From the NCBI GenBank assembly GCA_028822675.1, contig JAPKDE010000097.1, positions 1 through 9,243 of the forward strand: DNA of 9,243 nucleotides. The letters are read 5' to 3'. Source of the DNA: Dehalococcoidia bacterium. Lineage in GTDB: Bacteria > Chloroflexota > Dehalococcoidia > UBA3495. The notes beneath the pieces were generated by a model, which worked only from the letters and a program-made list of their open reading frames with translations, did no database searches and was not told the origin of the DNA. Shown in pieces: positions 1 through 6,376 of the stretch; within the stretch, counting starts at the first letter, position 1, and the number at the start of each line of letters is the position of its first letter. The position numbers and the translations under genes were made by a program.

Positions 1-2
1 CC

Positions 3-272
3 AACGAAGACCCCATCGACCAATCCGAGCACGAGATGGAGGAATGGGAACGCAAGGTGGACGCACTCAATGGAGTGCTGGGCGACCTGGGCCTAAAAAC
101 ATCCGACCAACTACGCCGGGCCATCGAGAGCATGGACCTGGCTACCTACGAGTCTCTGGCATATTACGAGAAGTGGACTGCGGCCATGGAGACGCTCCTA
201 GTGGAGCAGGGCGTAATGACCACCGCAGAGATCGACGCCAAGATGGAAACCCTGAAACAGGCTCAAGCGTAA
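3..272 (+). CDS. Split nitrile hydratase beta subunit, N-terminal half (ScnB-like), 5' partial
   Basis: This is the helical N-terminal half of a nitrile hydratase-family beta subunit, encoded as a separate protein as in thiocyanate hydrolase (ScnB). The frame is open to the window edge. The codons before the ATG at 36 (N-E-D-P-I-D-Q-S-E-H-E) lead directly into MEEWERKVDAL, which resembles the internal 'W-E-x-R-v-x-A-L' segment of the family. The true start is therefore probably upstream and the ATG at 36 internal. Visible family features are QLRRAIE (the region of the beta Arg that contacts the modified cysteines in known enzymes, by recollection), the YYEKW motif, and METLLVEQGV near the end. 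The gene stops with TAA before any SH3-like domain; that domain is the next gene, 2 nt further on and in another frame. It presumably assembles with the next two products into one cobalt enzyme. An ordinary nitrile hydratase with a split beta chain, or a toyocamycin-type three-subunit nitrile hydratase, are alternatives. Confidence 0.82.
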   Translation, partial: NEDPIDQSEHEMEEWERKVDALNGVLGDLGLKTSDQLRRAIESMDLATYESLAYYEKWTAAMETLLVEQGVMTTAEIDAKMETLKQAQA

Positions 273-274
273 TC

Positions 275-571
275 ATGGCCCAGTCTCCATCTGCCAAGTA
301 CAAACCTGGTGACCAGGTCCGTATTCGCGTAGGGGTCCCACCAACCCATTTCCGGACGCCGCAGTACGTCCAGGGCAAGCAGGGTGAAATAGAAACTTCT
401 TGGGGAGCCTACCCCAACCCGGAGGGTTTGGCTTACGGCGGTGACGGACTGCCAGCCCAGCCTTTATATCTGGTTAAATTCGCCCAGACCGACCTCTGGA
501 CCAACTACAAGGGCGGCTCGCAAGACGCCCTGCTGTTAGACATCTACGAAAACTGGCTGGAATCGATCTAG
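275..571 (+). CDS. Split nitrile hydratase beta subunit, C-terminal SH3-like half (ScnA-like)
   Basis: A 98-residue protein matching the C-terminal SH3-like barrel of nitrile hydratase beta. It has PGDQVRIR (11-18), HFRTPQYVQGKQGEI (25-39, compare the family H-x-R-x-P-x-Y-x-x-G-x-x-G-x-I) and LYLVKFAQTDLW (64-75, family LY-x-V-x-F-x-x-x-x-LW). The frame is open upstream to 44, but the ATG at 275 is the sensible start: it lies 2 nt after the stop of the preceding gene and begins just before the barrel. No good Shine-Dalgarno sequence precedes it, so translation is probably coupled to the gene before it. In fused beta subunits this domain follows the helical half on the same chain. No linker or core appears to be lost at the junction, so this looks like a natural split, not a broken gene. 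In thiocyanate hydrolase the equivalent chain is the alpha subunit ScnA. Confidence 0.85.
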   Translation: MAQSPSAKYKPGDQVRIRVGVPPTHFRTPQYVQGKQGEIETSWGAYPNPEGLAYGGDGLPAQPLYLVKFAQTDLWTNYKGGSQDALLLDIYENWLESI

Positions 572-612
572 ATCGACCAGACCAGGCTAAATCAAACAAA
601 TCAGGCTTATTC

Positions 613-619
613 AGGAGAG
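613..619 (+). promoter_or_regulatory. Strong Shine-Dalgarno for the cobalt-binding subunit
   Basis: AGGAGAG lies 6 nt before the ATG at 626. It is the best ribosome binding site in this operon, consistent with independent initiation after the 54-nt gap that separates this gene from the preceding one. Confidence 0.75.
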
Positions 620-625
620 CATCCA

Positions 626-1249
626 ATGGCTGACAACGGACACTCCCACGGCGACAATGCAGAATATTACGCGCTACGGGCTGAGGCTATCCAGGCCCTG
701 TTGATTGAGAAGGGCGTCTGCACTATGGACGATATTCTGACCATGGCCGACAAAATCGACTCTCGCTCCCCGGCCGACGGCGCCAAGGTGCTAGCCCACG
801 CCTGGGTTGACCCAGAATATAAAGCCAGACTCCTGGCTGATGCCGAGTCTGCGCTCATGGAACTGGGCTATGACCTGCCGGAGACCGCTCCCAAACTGAC
901 AGTCTTGGAAAACACCGACGACGTCCACAACATGGCCGTCTGCACGCTGTGCTCTTGCTACCCCAGGGCCATAATTGGCCGGCCACCGGCCTGGTACAAA
1001 GGATTGTCCTACCGCTCAAGGGTCGTCGTTGACCCACGGGGTGTACTGAAGGAGTTTGGCACGGAGCTTGACGACGAAGTGCAGGTCCGGGTCATCGACA
1101 GCAGCGCCGACTACCGCTACCTGGTTCTGCCCAAGCGCCCCGCCGGGACTGAGGGCATGAGCGAAGAAGACCTGGCCAAGCTGATCACCCAAGAAAGCAT
1201 GATCGGGGTTGGTCTGGCCCTATCGCCGGAGCAAGTCAGCGCCAGCTAG
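626..1249 (+). CDS. Co-type metal-binding subunit of nitrile hydratase / thiocyanate hydrolase (NHase alpha, ScnC-like)
   Basis: Catalytic metal-binding subunit of 207 residues. The claw CTLCSC is at 106-111; Thr in the second position is the mark of cobalt rather than iron enzymes. In the family the second and third cysteines are oxidised to sulfinic and sulfenic acid, and the metal polarises a nitrile (or thiocyanate) for attack by water. Family blocks follow: PPAWYKGLSYRSR (119-131), DPRGVLKEFG (136-145), DSSADYRYLVLPKRPAGTEG (158-177) and SMIGVG (191-196). The residue after CYP is Arg114, where nitrile hydratases usually have Trp. By offset this equals gamma Arg136 of Thiobacillus thioparus thiocyanate hydrolase, which is reported in its substrate pocket (from memory). 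Together with the split beta genes upstream this favours thiocyanate hydrolase or a relative. The N-terminus carries GHSHGD, a possible metal-handling segment. No cobalt activator gene is visible in the window. Confidence 0.9.
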   Translation: MADNGHSHGDNAEYYALRAEAIQALLIEKGVCTMDDILTMADKIDSRSPADGAKVLAHAWVDPEYKARLLADAESALMELGYDLPETAPKLTVLENTDDVHNMAVCTLCSCYPRAIIGRPPAWYKGLSYRSRVVVDPRGVLKEFGTELDDEVQVRVIDSSADYRYLVLPKRPAGTEGMSEEDLAKLITQESMIGVGLALSPEQVSAS

Positions 1250-1268
1250 CAATAATCGCCGTAAATCA

Positions 1269-1303
1269 AAAAGTCCTTCCAAATGCTATTTGGAAGGACT
1301 TTT
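1269..1303. terminator. Bidirectional intrinsic terminator between convergent operons
   Basis: A perfect inverted repeat has arms 1269-1284 and 1288-1303 (16 bp, no mismatch) and a GCT loop. The outer pairs are A/T runs, so each strand ends the stem in a U-rich tail. It starts 19 nt after the metal-binding subunit stop (1249) and lies about 30 nt from the surE stop (1334), so it should end transcription of both. Confidence 0.93.
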
Positions 1304-1333
1304 GTATTTGCTGTGGTGACGCTGTAAGCCGTT

Positions 1334-2143
1334 TTAGTCGGGTCTATCAAGCATCTGTTGGGGAATCCTACCCAGCAGTGATTCCACGCCCGGCATGGCC
1401 GCGTCGTTGCCAAGTCCAATATGGAGCGGCGTGATTGATATGCAGTTGCTCTTGATGGCGGCAATGTCGCTGTTTGGATGGGGGGTCGCAGTGCTGGGTT
1501 TGTTCCTTGAGATCCAGTACCGCTTTTCCGGCCCAACGTTCTCGGCCCTAACATTTTCGCCCCAAGACCGGCCACCCAGATGGGTAACCCGCACGCCGGC
1601 TACCTGGTTCATTTCAATCTTCGGGATATTCACGTTCAAGAACAGGGTCTCGCCAGTATAGTCAACAAATTTCTCGGCCAGCGGCTTAAGTATCTTCTCG
1701 GCAATGTCGTACTTTGTGTTGGTCACTGCTGCCACTGAGATGGCAATGGTATTTATCCCCCGCACAAAGCCCTGTATTGCGCCGCCCACGGTCCCGGAGA
1801 CCATCACGTCATAGCCAACATTGGAGCCGGCATTCACACCGGAAACGACCAGATCCACATTCTGGACCAAGCTCTCCAAAGCCAGGATACAGCTATCGCC
1901 GGGCGTGCCTTCCACTGAAAACGCACTCACCGGGTATAACCCATCTCCCTCACCTTGAAATTCTTGACTCACTTCCCATTCTCCCGCTTTGACCGGTGCA
2001 TGGAGGGTTAAACACGCCCCAACTCCGCTCTGTTGACGGTCGGGCGCAACCACAACGACCTCGCCAACCTGTCGCAGGGCGCGGGCTGCCGCCCAAATGC
2101 CTGGGGCATTGATTCCGTCGTCGTTAATCACCAATATTTTCAT
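1334..2143 (-). CDS. surE: 5'/3'-nucleotidase SurE
   Basis: Survival protein E, a divalent-metal-dependent nucleoside monophosphate phosphatase of the cytoplasm, of full family-like length (269 residues). Visible active-site elements are VINDDG (5-10, metal-binding Asp8 and Asp9), APDRQQSG (33-40, Ser39), GTPGDS (79-84), VSGVNAGSNVG (100-110, metal-binding Asn104) and VSGTVGGA (115-122). SDIAAIKSNCISITPL (225-240) is the usual C-terminal signature. The ATG at 2143 places the first beta strand directly before the DD motif, as in the family; only a weak GAGG is seen upstream. The gene is convergent with the cobalt enzyme operon and has its own promoter, so it appears monocistronic. It is often near pcm or rpoS in proteobacteria, but here it has neither, so context adds nothing on physiological role. 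Confidence 0.95.
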   Translation of the reverse strand: MKILVINDDGINAPGIWAAARALRQVGEVVVVAPDRQQSGVGACLTLHAPVKAGEWEVSQEFQGEGDGLYPVSAFSVEGTPGDSCILALESLVQNVDLVVSGVNAGSNVGYDVMVSGTVGGAIQGFVRGINTIAISVAAVTNTKYDIAEKILKPLAEKFVDYTGETLFLNVNIPKIEMNQVAGVRVTHLGGRSWGENVRAENVGPEKRYWISRNKPSTATPHPNSDIAAIKSNCISITPLHIGLGNDAAMPGVESLLGRIPQQMLDRPD

Positions 2144-2195
2144 GGGTTTCGTTGTGCCTCAACCGTGGATTTGCAAATAAAAATGGCCGATAAGT

Positions 2196-2224
2196 ATTTT
2201 ATCAGGTGCGATATTCAATGACAA
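2196..2224 (-). promoter_or_regulatory. Candidate sigma70-type promoter of surE
   Basis: On the minus strand a TTGTCA -35 box (2219-2224) and a TAAAAT -10 box (2196-2201) are separated by exactly 17 bp; each matches 5 of 6 consensus bases. The expected start of transcription is near 2189, giving a leader of about 45 nt before the surE ATG. Found by eye only. Confidence 0.6.
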
Positions 2225-2254
2225 AAAGGGGCAACGTCAGCTTAAGGCGAAATA

Positions 2255-2340
2255 CTTGTCACCCTGAGCAGAGCGAAGGGTCTACCAGGTTGGCATTGGC
2301 AGATTCTTCGTCGGCCTACGGCACTTCTCAGAAGGACAAG
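2255..2340. repeat. Imperfect inverted repeat, REP/MITE-like intergenic element
   Basis: The left end CTTGTCACCCTGAG (2255-2268) with GCGAAGGGTCT (2273-2283) is mirrored by AGATTCTTCG (2301-2310) and CTCAGAAGGACAAG (2327-2340). Read on the opposite strand, the right half begins CTTGTCCTTCTGAG and ends CGAAGAATCT. The element sits between the surE promoter and the coxM terminator. Its sequence resembles the GTCATTCTGAGC...GAAGAATCT class of dispersed intergenic repeats that I recall from many bacterial genomes; copy number cannot be judged here. Confidence 0.6.
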
Positions 2341-2362
2341 TGTGGGCTCGGGCGCGCAAAAT

Positions 2363-2398
2363 AAAAAGGGCACCCCATTCCGCCGGGGTACCCTTTTT
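2363..2398 (-). terminator. Intrinsic terminator of the coxSLM operon
   Basis: The arms AAAAAGGGCACCCC (2363-2376) and GGGGTACCCTTTTT (2385-2398) form a 14-bp stem with an 8-nt loop, about 20 nt after the coxM stop. The single imperfect position is a C-A mismatch on the plus strand but a tolerated U-G wobble on the minus strand, matching its role for the minus-strand operon. A run of U follows on that strand. Confidence 0.88.
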
Positions 2399-2419
2399 GA
2401 ATACTACCTTTTTGATTGC

Positions 2420-3307
2420 TTAGTTGTGGTGAGCGAAGCCTGTCGCGTGGTAGATCGCATGCTTCAGTTCGATGGCCGCCATGGCTTGGCGGTATTCGGC
2501 CGAGGCAAAAACATCTCCAAAGACGTCAGAACCCAAGTCGTTATGAATTAGGCTAGTGGCTGCGGCGATGTTCTCTTCGTTCAATTCCTTGCCCACCAGA
2601 GCTTGCTCCACCGAAGGTCCGCGCGTAGGAATCGGTGTAAACCCGCCGACAGCCACTCTGGCGGCCGTGCAGATGTTGTTCTCCACCGTCACCACGATTC
2701 CAGCGCCTACCACGGCGAAGGACGTGGCCGGGTGAGCCATTTTGGCGTACTCGGCGTGCTGGTTGGCGGCCAAGACCGGCATCTCGATGGCGGTGAGAAT
2801 CTCATTCTCTCCCAAGGCCGTTTCGAAGGGGCCAAGGAAGAAATCATCAGCGGACACGGTCCGGGAACCGCCGCGCATGATACCTCCGGAGCCCTGGATG
2901 GTGAACTTGGCGTCCATCACCTTCATTACCGTTGGCAGGTCTGATGCGGGGTCAGCGTGGGAAATGTTCCCGCCGATGGTCCCTCGGTTACGCACCTGTG
3001 GATCACCGATGCCGTACGCCGTTTCCCAGAGGATACCGACGTTATCTTTGACGTCATGAGAGTCAGCGATCTCTGCGTGGGTGGTGAGAGCGCCGATACG
3101 CAGAGTGCCGTTTGCGACGGATATCCCCCGCAACTCCTCTATGCCGCCAATGTCGATCAGCATTGGAATGCTGGTCAGGCGCAGTTTCATCATCGGCAGG
3201 AGGCTGTGACCGCCTGCAATGATCTTGGCACCGGGATTGCTACTCAGAAGCTGGATGGCCTCTGAGACGGAACTGGCTTTCTGGTATTCAAATTTTGTTG
3301 CAAACAT
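2420..3307 (-). CDS. coxM: FAD-binding medium subunit of a CO dehydrogenase-like molybdenum hydroxylase
   Basis: The 295-residue FAD subunit passes electrons from the iron-sulfur subunit to an external acceptor. Both flavin motifs of the xanthine-oxidase family are present: AGGHSLLPMMKLRL (31-44, family AGGHS) and TIGGNISHADPASD (110-123, family TIGGN). The C-terminal CODH FAD-domain region follows, with VAVGGFTPIPTRG marking its usual A-x-G-G-x-x-x-x-P-x-R-x block. It is the last gene of the operon, starting 3 nt after the coxL stop, with AGGGG 9 nt before its ATG lying inside the end of coxL. The gene order S-L-M differs from the M-S-L order of classical carboxydotrophs. The name is by family; real substrate use is unknown. 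Confidence 0.92.
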   Translation of the reverse strand: MFATKFEYQKASSVSEAIQLLSSNPGAKIIAGGHSLLPMMKLRLTSIPMLIDIGGIEELRGISVANGTLRIGALTTHAEIADSHDVKDNVGILWETAYGIGDPQVRNRGTIGGNISHADPASDLPTVMKVMDAKFTIQGSGGIMRGGSRTVSADDFFLGPFETALGENEILTAIEMPVLAANQHAEYAKMAHPATSFAVVGAGIVVTVENNICTAARVAVGGFTPIPTRGPSVEQALVGKELNEENIAAATSLIHNDLGSDVFGDVFASAEYRQAMAAIELKHAIYHATGFAHHN

Positions 3308-3310
3308 CGT

Positions 3311-5662
3311 TTAGATCCCCTGCTGCTGGCGAATAGCCTGCCAGACTTTTTCTGGGGTTAGTGGCATTTCCAAGCGGGTCACGCCCAGCGGTCGCAGCGC
3401 GTCGATTACTGCGTTGTAGACGGTGACGGTGGAGGCAATGGCCCCGGTCTCACCGATACCCTTCACGCCCAACGGGTTGTGGGGCGACGGCGTTACTGTG
3501 CTAAGCACTTCCATTTGCGGCAGTAGATGTGCCCTAGGTAGCGCATAGTCGGTCATGGAACCAGTTATCAACTGGCCGTTGTCGTCATAGACCACGCCCT
3601 CCCATAGAGCCTGTCCGATGCCCTGTACCACGCCGCCGTGGACCTGGCCTTCAACAATCATTGGGTTGATCTGAGGGCCGCAGTCGTCACCGGCGATGTA
3701 ACGCCGTACCACGATGTGGCCGTTGTCTACATCAACATCCACCACTGCCAGGTGGGTGCCGAATGGATAGACGAAGTTCGGCGGGTCATAGAAGGCTGAA
3801 GCCTCAAGGCCGGGCTCCATCCCTTCTGGCAGGTTCCAGGCCACGTTGGCCATGGTGGCCATCTCCTGGATTGACTTGGTCTGGTCTGGAGAACCCTTGA
3901 CGGTAAAATGGCCGTCGGCGTATTCAACGTCAGCCTCGGCGGCTTCCAGCAGGTGAGCTGCCAAGAGGCGGGCCTTTTCTTTAATCTTGCGGGCCGCCAA
4001 TACCATGGCCGCCGCTCCGACAGCAGTGGTCCGGCTGCCGTAGGTGCCCCAGCCCATTGGGGTGTTGCTGGTGTCACCGTGGATGATCGCAACGTCGTCC
4101 ACATCAACGCCCAACTCATCAGAGATTATCTGAGCGAAGGTAGTTTCCTCTCCCTGACCGTGGGGGGAGATTCCAGAGTAGACGTTCACCTTGCCAGTGG
4201 GGTGGAACCGCACGATTGCGCTCTCCCACAAACCGCCACCGAAACCAACCGCACCGGCCACCTGTGAGGGGCCAAGGCCGCAAATCTCTGTGTAACAAGT
4301 AACACCAATGCCCATATAGTGGCCGTTTTCCCGCATTGTGGCCTGCTCCTGGCGCAGGGCCTGGTAGTCGGCATGGCCTAAGACCATGTTTAACAGCGGT
4401 TCGTAGTCGCCGCTGTCGTAAGTGACACCGCTGGCAACGTCGTGTCCATCTTCAAATTTGGGAATCAGGTTCTTCCGGCGCAGTTCAACAGGATCGATGC
4501 CCAATTCAACTGCCAGCAAGTCAACCAACCGTTCCACCAGGAATGTGGCTTCGGGGCGACCTGCGCCGCGATAGGCGTCTGTGGGAGTGGAGTTGCTAAA
4601 CACTCCGTAGATGTCTGCTTTAGTGGCTCCGACGTCATACGGGCCGGAGTAGATCAGTCCGTGCAGGACGGTCGGCACGCCGGGGCCGGCAGTGGACAGA
4701 TATGCGCCCATCCCAGCGTAAATCTTGGTCCGGATGGCCAAAATTTTGCCCTCTCGCGAGGCTGCCATCTCCACGTACTCAACGTGGTCACGACCGTGGA
4801 TGGTGGACAAGAACCCCTCAGAACGAGTGGCGGTCCACTTAACTGGGACGCCCAACTGCATGGAGCAGAAGGACGCAATCATCTCATCGGCGTACATCGG
4901 AATCTTGCTGCCAAACCCGCCGCCAACTTCAGTAGCGATGACCCGTATCTTATGCTCGCCGACACCGGTGACCAATGAGGCCAGGAAGCGGCAGATATGG
5001 GGGTTTTGGCTGGTACTCCAGAGAGTTAATTCCCCGGTGGCTTTTGTCCAGCTAGCCACCGCTGAGCGGGGCTCCATGGCGTTGGGAATCAACCTCTGCT
5101 GGATGATGGTGTCTTTGACGATCACATCTGCAGCTTCAAATGCGGCATCGGTGTCGCCGCCTTGAGCAATCCAGTGGAAGGCCTGGTTGTTGGGGGCGTC
5201 TTCGTGCAACTGAGGCGCGCCCGGCTGCATGGCTGCTTCAGGGTTGGTTACCGAAGGCAGCGGAGTGTAATCCACGTTGATCAATTCCAGGGCATCTTCA
5301 GCCTGGTATCGATCCTCAGCTACCACCACTGCTATGGCGTCACCCTGGTAGCGAGCCACGTCTTTGGCAATCGCTGGGTGGGCCACAGCGATTAATTCGC
5401 AATCTGGTGGTGTCCAGGCGCAAGGGATGGGATTCAATACGCCATCTGTATCGGCGCCGGTATAAACCGCCACCACGCCAGGGGCTGCGGCTGCGGCGGT
5501 GGTATCTACGCTATTAATCTTGGCATGGGCGTGGGGACTGCGTAGGATGGCTACGTGAAGCATCCCGGGAAGTTGAACGTCGTCAGTATAGGTCGCGCCG
5601 CCGGTGATCAACCTGGGGTCTTCACGGCGACGGATACCCGAACCAAATATTCTTGTCGTCAT
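3311..5662 (-). CDS. coxL: Molybdopterin-binding large subunit, form II CoxL-like
   Basis: Large subunit of 783 residues that carries the molybdopterin cytosine dinucleotide cofactor and the active site. It opens with GSGIRRREDPRLITGGATYTDD (8-29), typical of the family. EVGGGFGSK (245-253) is the conserved Gly-rich cofactor loop, and GVKGIGETG (732-740) contains the catalytic base Glu738. The active-site loop reads AYRGAGR (363-369). Proven CO dehydrogenases (form I) have AYRCSFR, with the Cys that binds copper; Gly is at that place here, so this is form II and CO oxidation should not be assumed. The start at 5662 is well supported by GAGGAG 6 nt upstream, inside the end of coxS, and a 2-nt gap to the coxS stop. 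Other aldehyde, purine or N-heterocycle hydroxylases of the same family remain possible functions. Confidence 0.93.
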   Translation of the reverse strand: MTTRIFGSGIRRREDPRLITGGATYTDDVQLPGMLHVAILRSPHAHAKINSVDTTAAAAAPGVVAVYTGADTDGVLNPIPCAWTPPDCELIAVAHPAIAKDVARYQGDAIAVVVAEDRYQAEDALELINVDYTPLPSVTNPEAAMQPGAPQLHEDAPNNQAFHWIAQGGDTDAAFEAADVIVKDTIIQQRLIPNAMEPRSAVASWTKATGELTLWSTSQNPHICRFLASLVTGVGEHKIRVIATEVGGGFGSKIPMYADEMIASFCSMQLGVPVKWTATRSEGFLSTIHGRDHVEYVEMAASREGKILAIRTKIYAGMGAYLSTAGPGVPTVLHGLIYSGPYDVGATKADIYGVFSNSTPTDAYRGAGRPEATFLVERLVDLLAVELGIDPVELRRKNLIPKFEDGHDVASGVTYDSGDYEPLLNMVLGHADYQALRQEQATMRENGHYMGIGVTCYTEICGLGPSQVAGAVGFGGGLWESAIVRFHPTGKVNVYSGISPHGQGEETTFAQIISDELGVDVDDVAIIHGDTSNTPMGWGTYGSRTTAVGAAAMVLAARKIKEKARLLAAHLLEAAEADVEYADGHFTVKGSPDQTKSIQEMATMANVAWNLPEGMEPGLEASAFYDPPNFVYPFGTHLAVVDVDVDNGHIVVRRYIAGDDCGPQINPMIVEGQVHGGVVQGIGQALWEGVVYDDNGQLITGSMTDYALPRAHLLPQMEVLSTVTPSPHNPLGVKGIGETGAIASTVTVYNAVIDALRPLGVTRLEMPLTPEKVWQAIRQQQGI

Positions 5663-5664
5663 GG

Positions 5665-6129
5665 TTAGCTCCTCATTACTTCGGCGGCTGCCTGGACCGA
5701 CTTAACAATATTTTGGTAGCCGGTGCAGCGGCAGATGTTGCCCTTTAGTCCCTCGCGAATTTCATCTTCAGATGGATTAGCGTTTTTCTTGAGCAGTTCC
5801 ATCGTGGTGATGATCATTCCGGAGGTGCAATAGCCGCATTGCAGGCCGTGATTGTTCCAGAAAGCCTCTTGCATTGGGACTAATTCACCGTTGTTAGAGA
5901 CGCCTTCTATGGTGGTGATCTCTGTTCCGTTGGCTTGGACCGCCAGACAGGTGCAGGATTTCACCGTCTTGCCGTCCATGCTCACCACACAAGCACCGCA
6001 CTGACTGGTGTCACAGCCAATCTTGGTGCCAGTTAGTCCCAGATCGTCTCTGATGAAATGGACCAGCAGTAAGCGTGGGTCTACATCTTTTTCTTGGGAT
6101 TTTCCGTTCACGGTTAGCTGAATGTTCAA
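5665..6129 (-). CDS. coxS: [2Fe-2S] small subunit of a CO dehydrogenase-like molybdenum hydroxylase
   Basis: The 154-residue electron-transfer subunit has two [2Fe-2S] clusters. The N-terminal plant-ferredoxin-type cluster has Cys39, Cys44, Cys47 and Cys59 ([10 protein letters not shown], then SCTC). The C-terminal helical domain cluster has Cys98 and Cys101 (QCGYC) with Cys133 and Cys135 (NICRCTGY). All eight ligands are present. The start codon is TTG: reading backward there is no suitable ATG in frame, and AGGGAG (6135-6140) stands 5 nt before the TTG. This places MNIQLTVNG at the N-terminus, as in the family. It is the first gene of the operon coxS-coxL-coxM, preceded by a candidate promoter at 6157-6185. 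Confidence 0.94.
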   Translation of the reverse strand: MNIQLTVNGKSQEKDVDPRLLLVHFIRDDLGLTGTKIGCDTSQCGACVVSMDGKTVKSCTCLAVQANGTEITTIEGVSNNGELVPMQEAFWNNHGLQCGYCTSGMIITTMELLKKNANPSEDEIREGLKGNICRCTGYQNIVKSVQAAAEVMRS

Positions 6130-6134
6130 GATAG

Positions 6135-6140
6135 CTCCCT
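6135..6140 (-). promoter_or_regulatory. Shine-Dalgarno supporting a TTG start for coxS
   Basis: AGGGAG on the minus strand is 5 nt before TTG (6129-6127). It decides the start of coxS, since an ATG at about 6147 is in a different frame and leads to an unrelated, shadow reading frame. Confidence 0.75.
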
Positions 6141-6156
6141 TGCATAATGAATAAAC

Positions 6157-6185
6157 GGTATAGAAATGCGTTGGCCAGGCGTAAA
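6157..6185 (-). promoter_or_regulatory. Candidate promoter of coxSLM
   Basis: On the minus strand, TTTACG (6180-6185) and TATACC (6157-6162) are 17 bp apart, each matching 4 of 6 sigma70 consensus bases. The predicted transcript start, near 6150, would give a leader of about 20 nt with the AGGGAG site inside it. The moderate match would suit an activated promoter, but this is inference. Confidence 0.4.
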
Positions 6186-6333
6186 TTAGGCTCAGGGGGC
6201 AGAAGTGCCCAGAGTATATACTCGCCCAGATACGGCGTCAACGGCCTGTGGCCAGGCATAGATTCAAGGCTGTAGTTGCGCAAATATTAGGCTAGCACTA
6301 TCATTTTATCTGCGCCTGAATAATTTAGCCTAA
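6186..6333. promoter_or_regulatory. Divergent coxS-lysA regulatory region with repeated motifs
   Basis: The 310-nt gap between coxS and lysA holds several candidate protein-binding sites. TTAGGCT occurs at 6186-6192 and 6287-6293, and TAGCCTAA at 6326-6333 forms an 8-bp inverted pair with 6287-6294. A perfect 12-bp palindrome GAGTATATACTC lies at 6212-6223, with a small hairpin GGGCA-GAAG-TGCCC beside it (6197-6210). TGGCCAGGC is repeated directly at 6172-6180 and 6249-6257. No regulator gene is adjacent, so the binding protein is unknown. Confidence 0.35.
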
Positions 6334-6345
6334 ACGCCCCGTGTT

Positions 6346-6376
6346 TTGGCTTAAATCTAAAGCAAACTTCTATAAC
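6346..6376 (+). promoter_or_regulatory. Candidate promoter of lysA
   Basis: TATAAC (6371-6376) is a good -10 box (5 of 6). The best -35 in reach is TTGGCT (6346-6351) at a long 19-bp spacing, so the promoter is weakly supported. It predicts a leader of roughly 55-60 nt before the lysA start. Confidence 0.35.

Noticed and set aside
36..38. ATG at 36 as the true start of the beta-N gene
   Set aside because: The frame is open to the window edge, the upstream codons continue plausibly, and family members have further N-terminal sequence before this Trp-Glu segment; no Shine-Dalgarno precedes it.
44..274. Upstream extension of the SH3-like beta gene to an ATG at 44
   Set aside because: The extension overlaps the beta-N gene fully in another frame and is rich in Arg, Gly and His without family resemblance; the ATG at 275 starts just before the conserved barrel.
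3..571. Reading the beta split as a frameshifted pseudogene
   Set aside because: No core sequence is missing at the junction, the second gene has its own ATG 2 nt after the stop, and the same split and order exist in thiocyanate hydrolase.
4442..4978. 178-residue open frame on the plus strand within coxL
   Set aside because: It is antisense to the molybdopterin subunit with no ribosome site or recognisable domain; long shadows are expected opposite GC-rich coding sequence.
6011..6283. 90-residue minus-strand frame covering the coxS promoter and N-terminus
   Set aside because: It is out of frame with coxS, overlaps its conserved start and has no recognisable features; the TTG-started coxS frame carries all the cluster cysteines.
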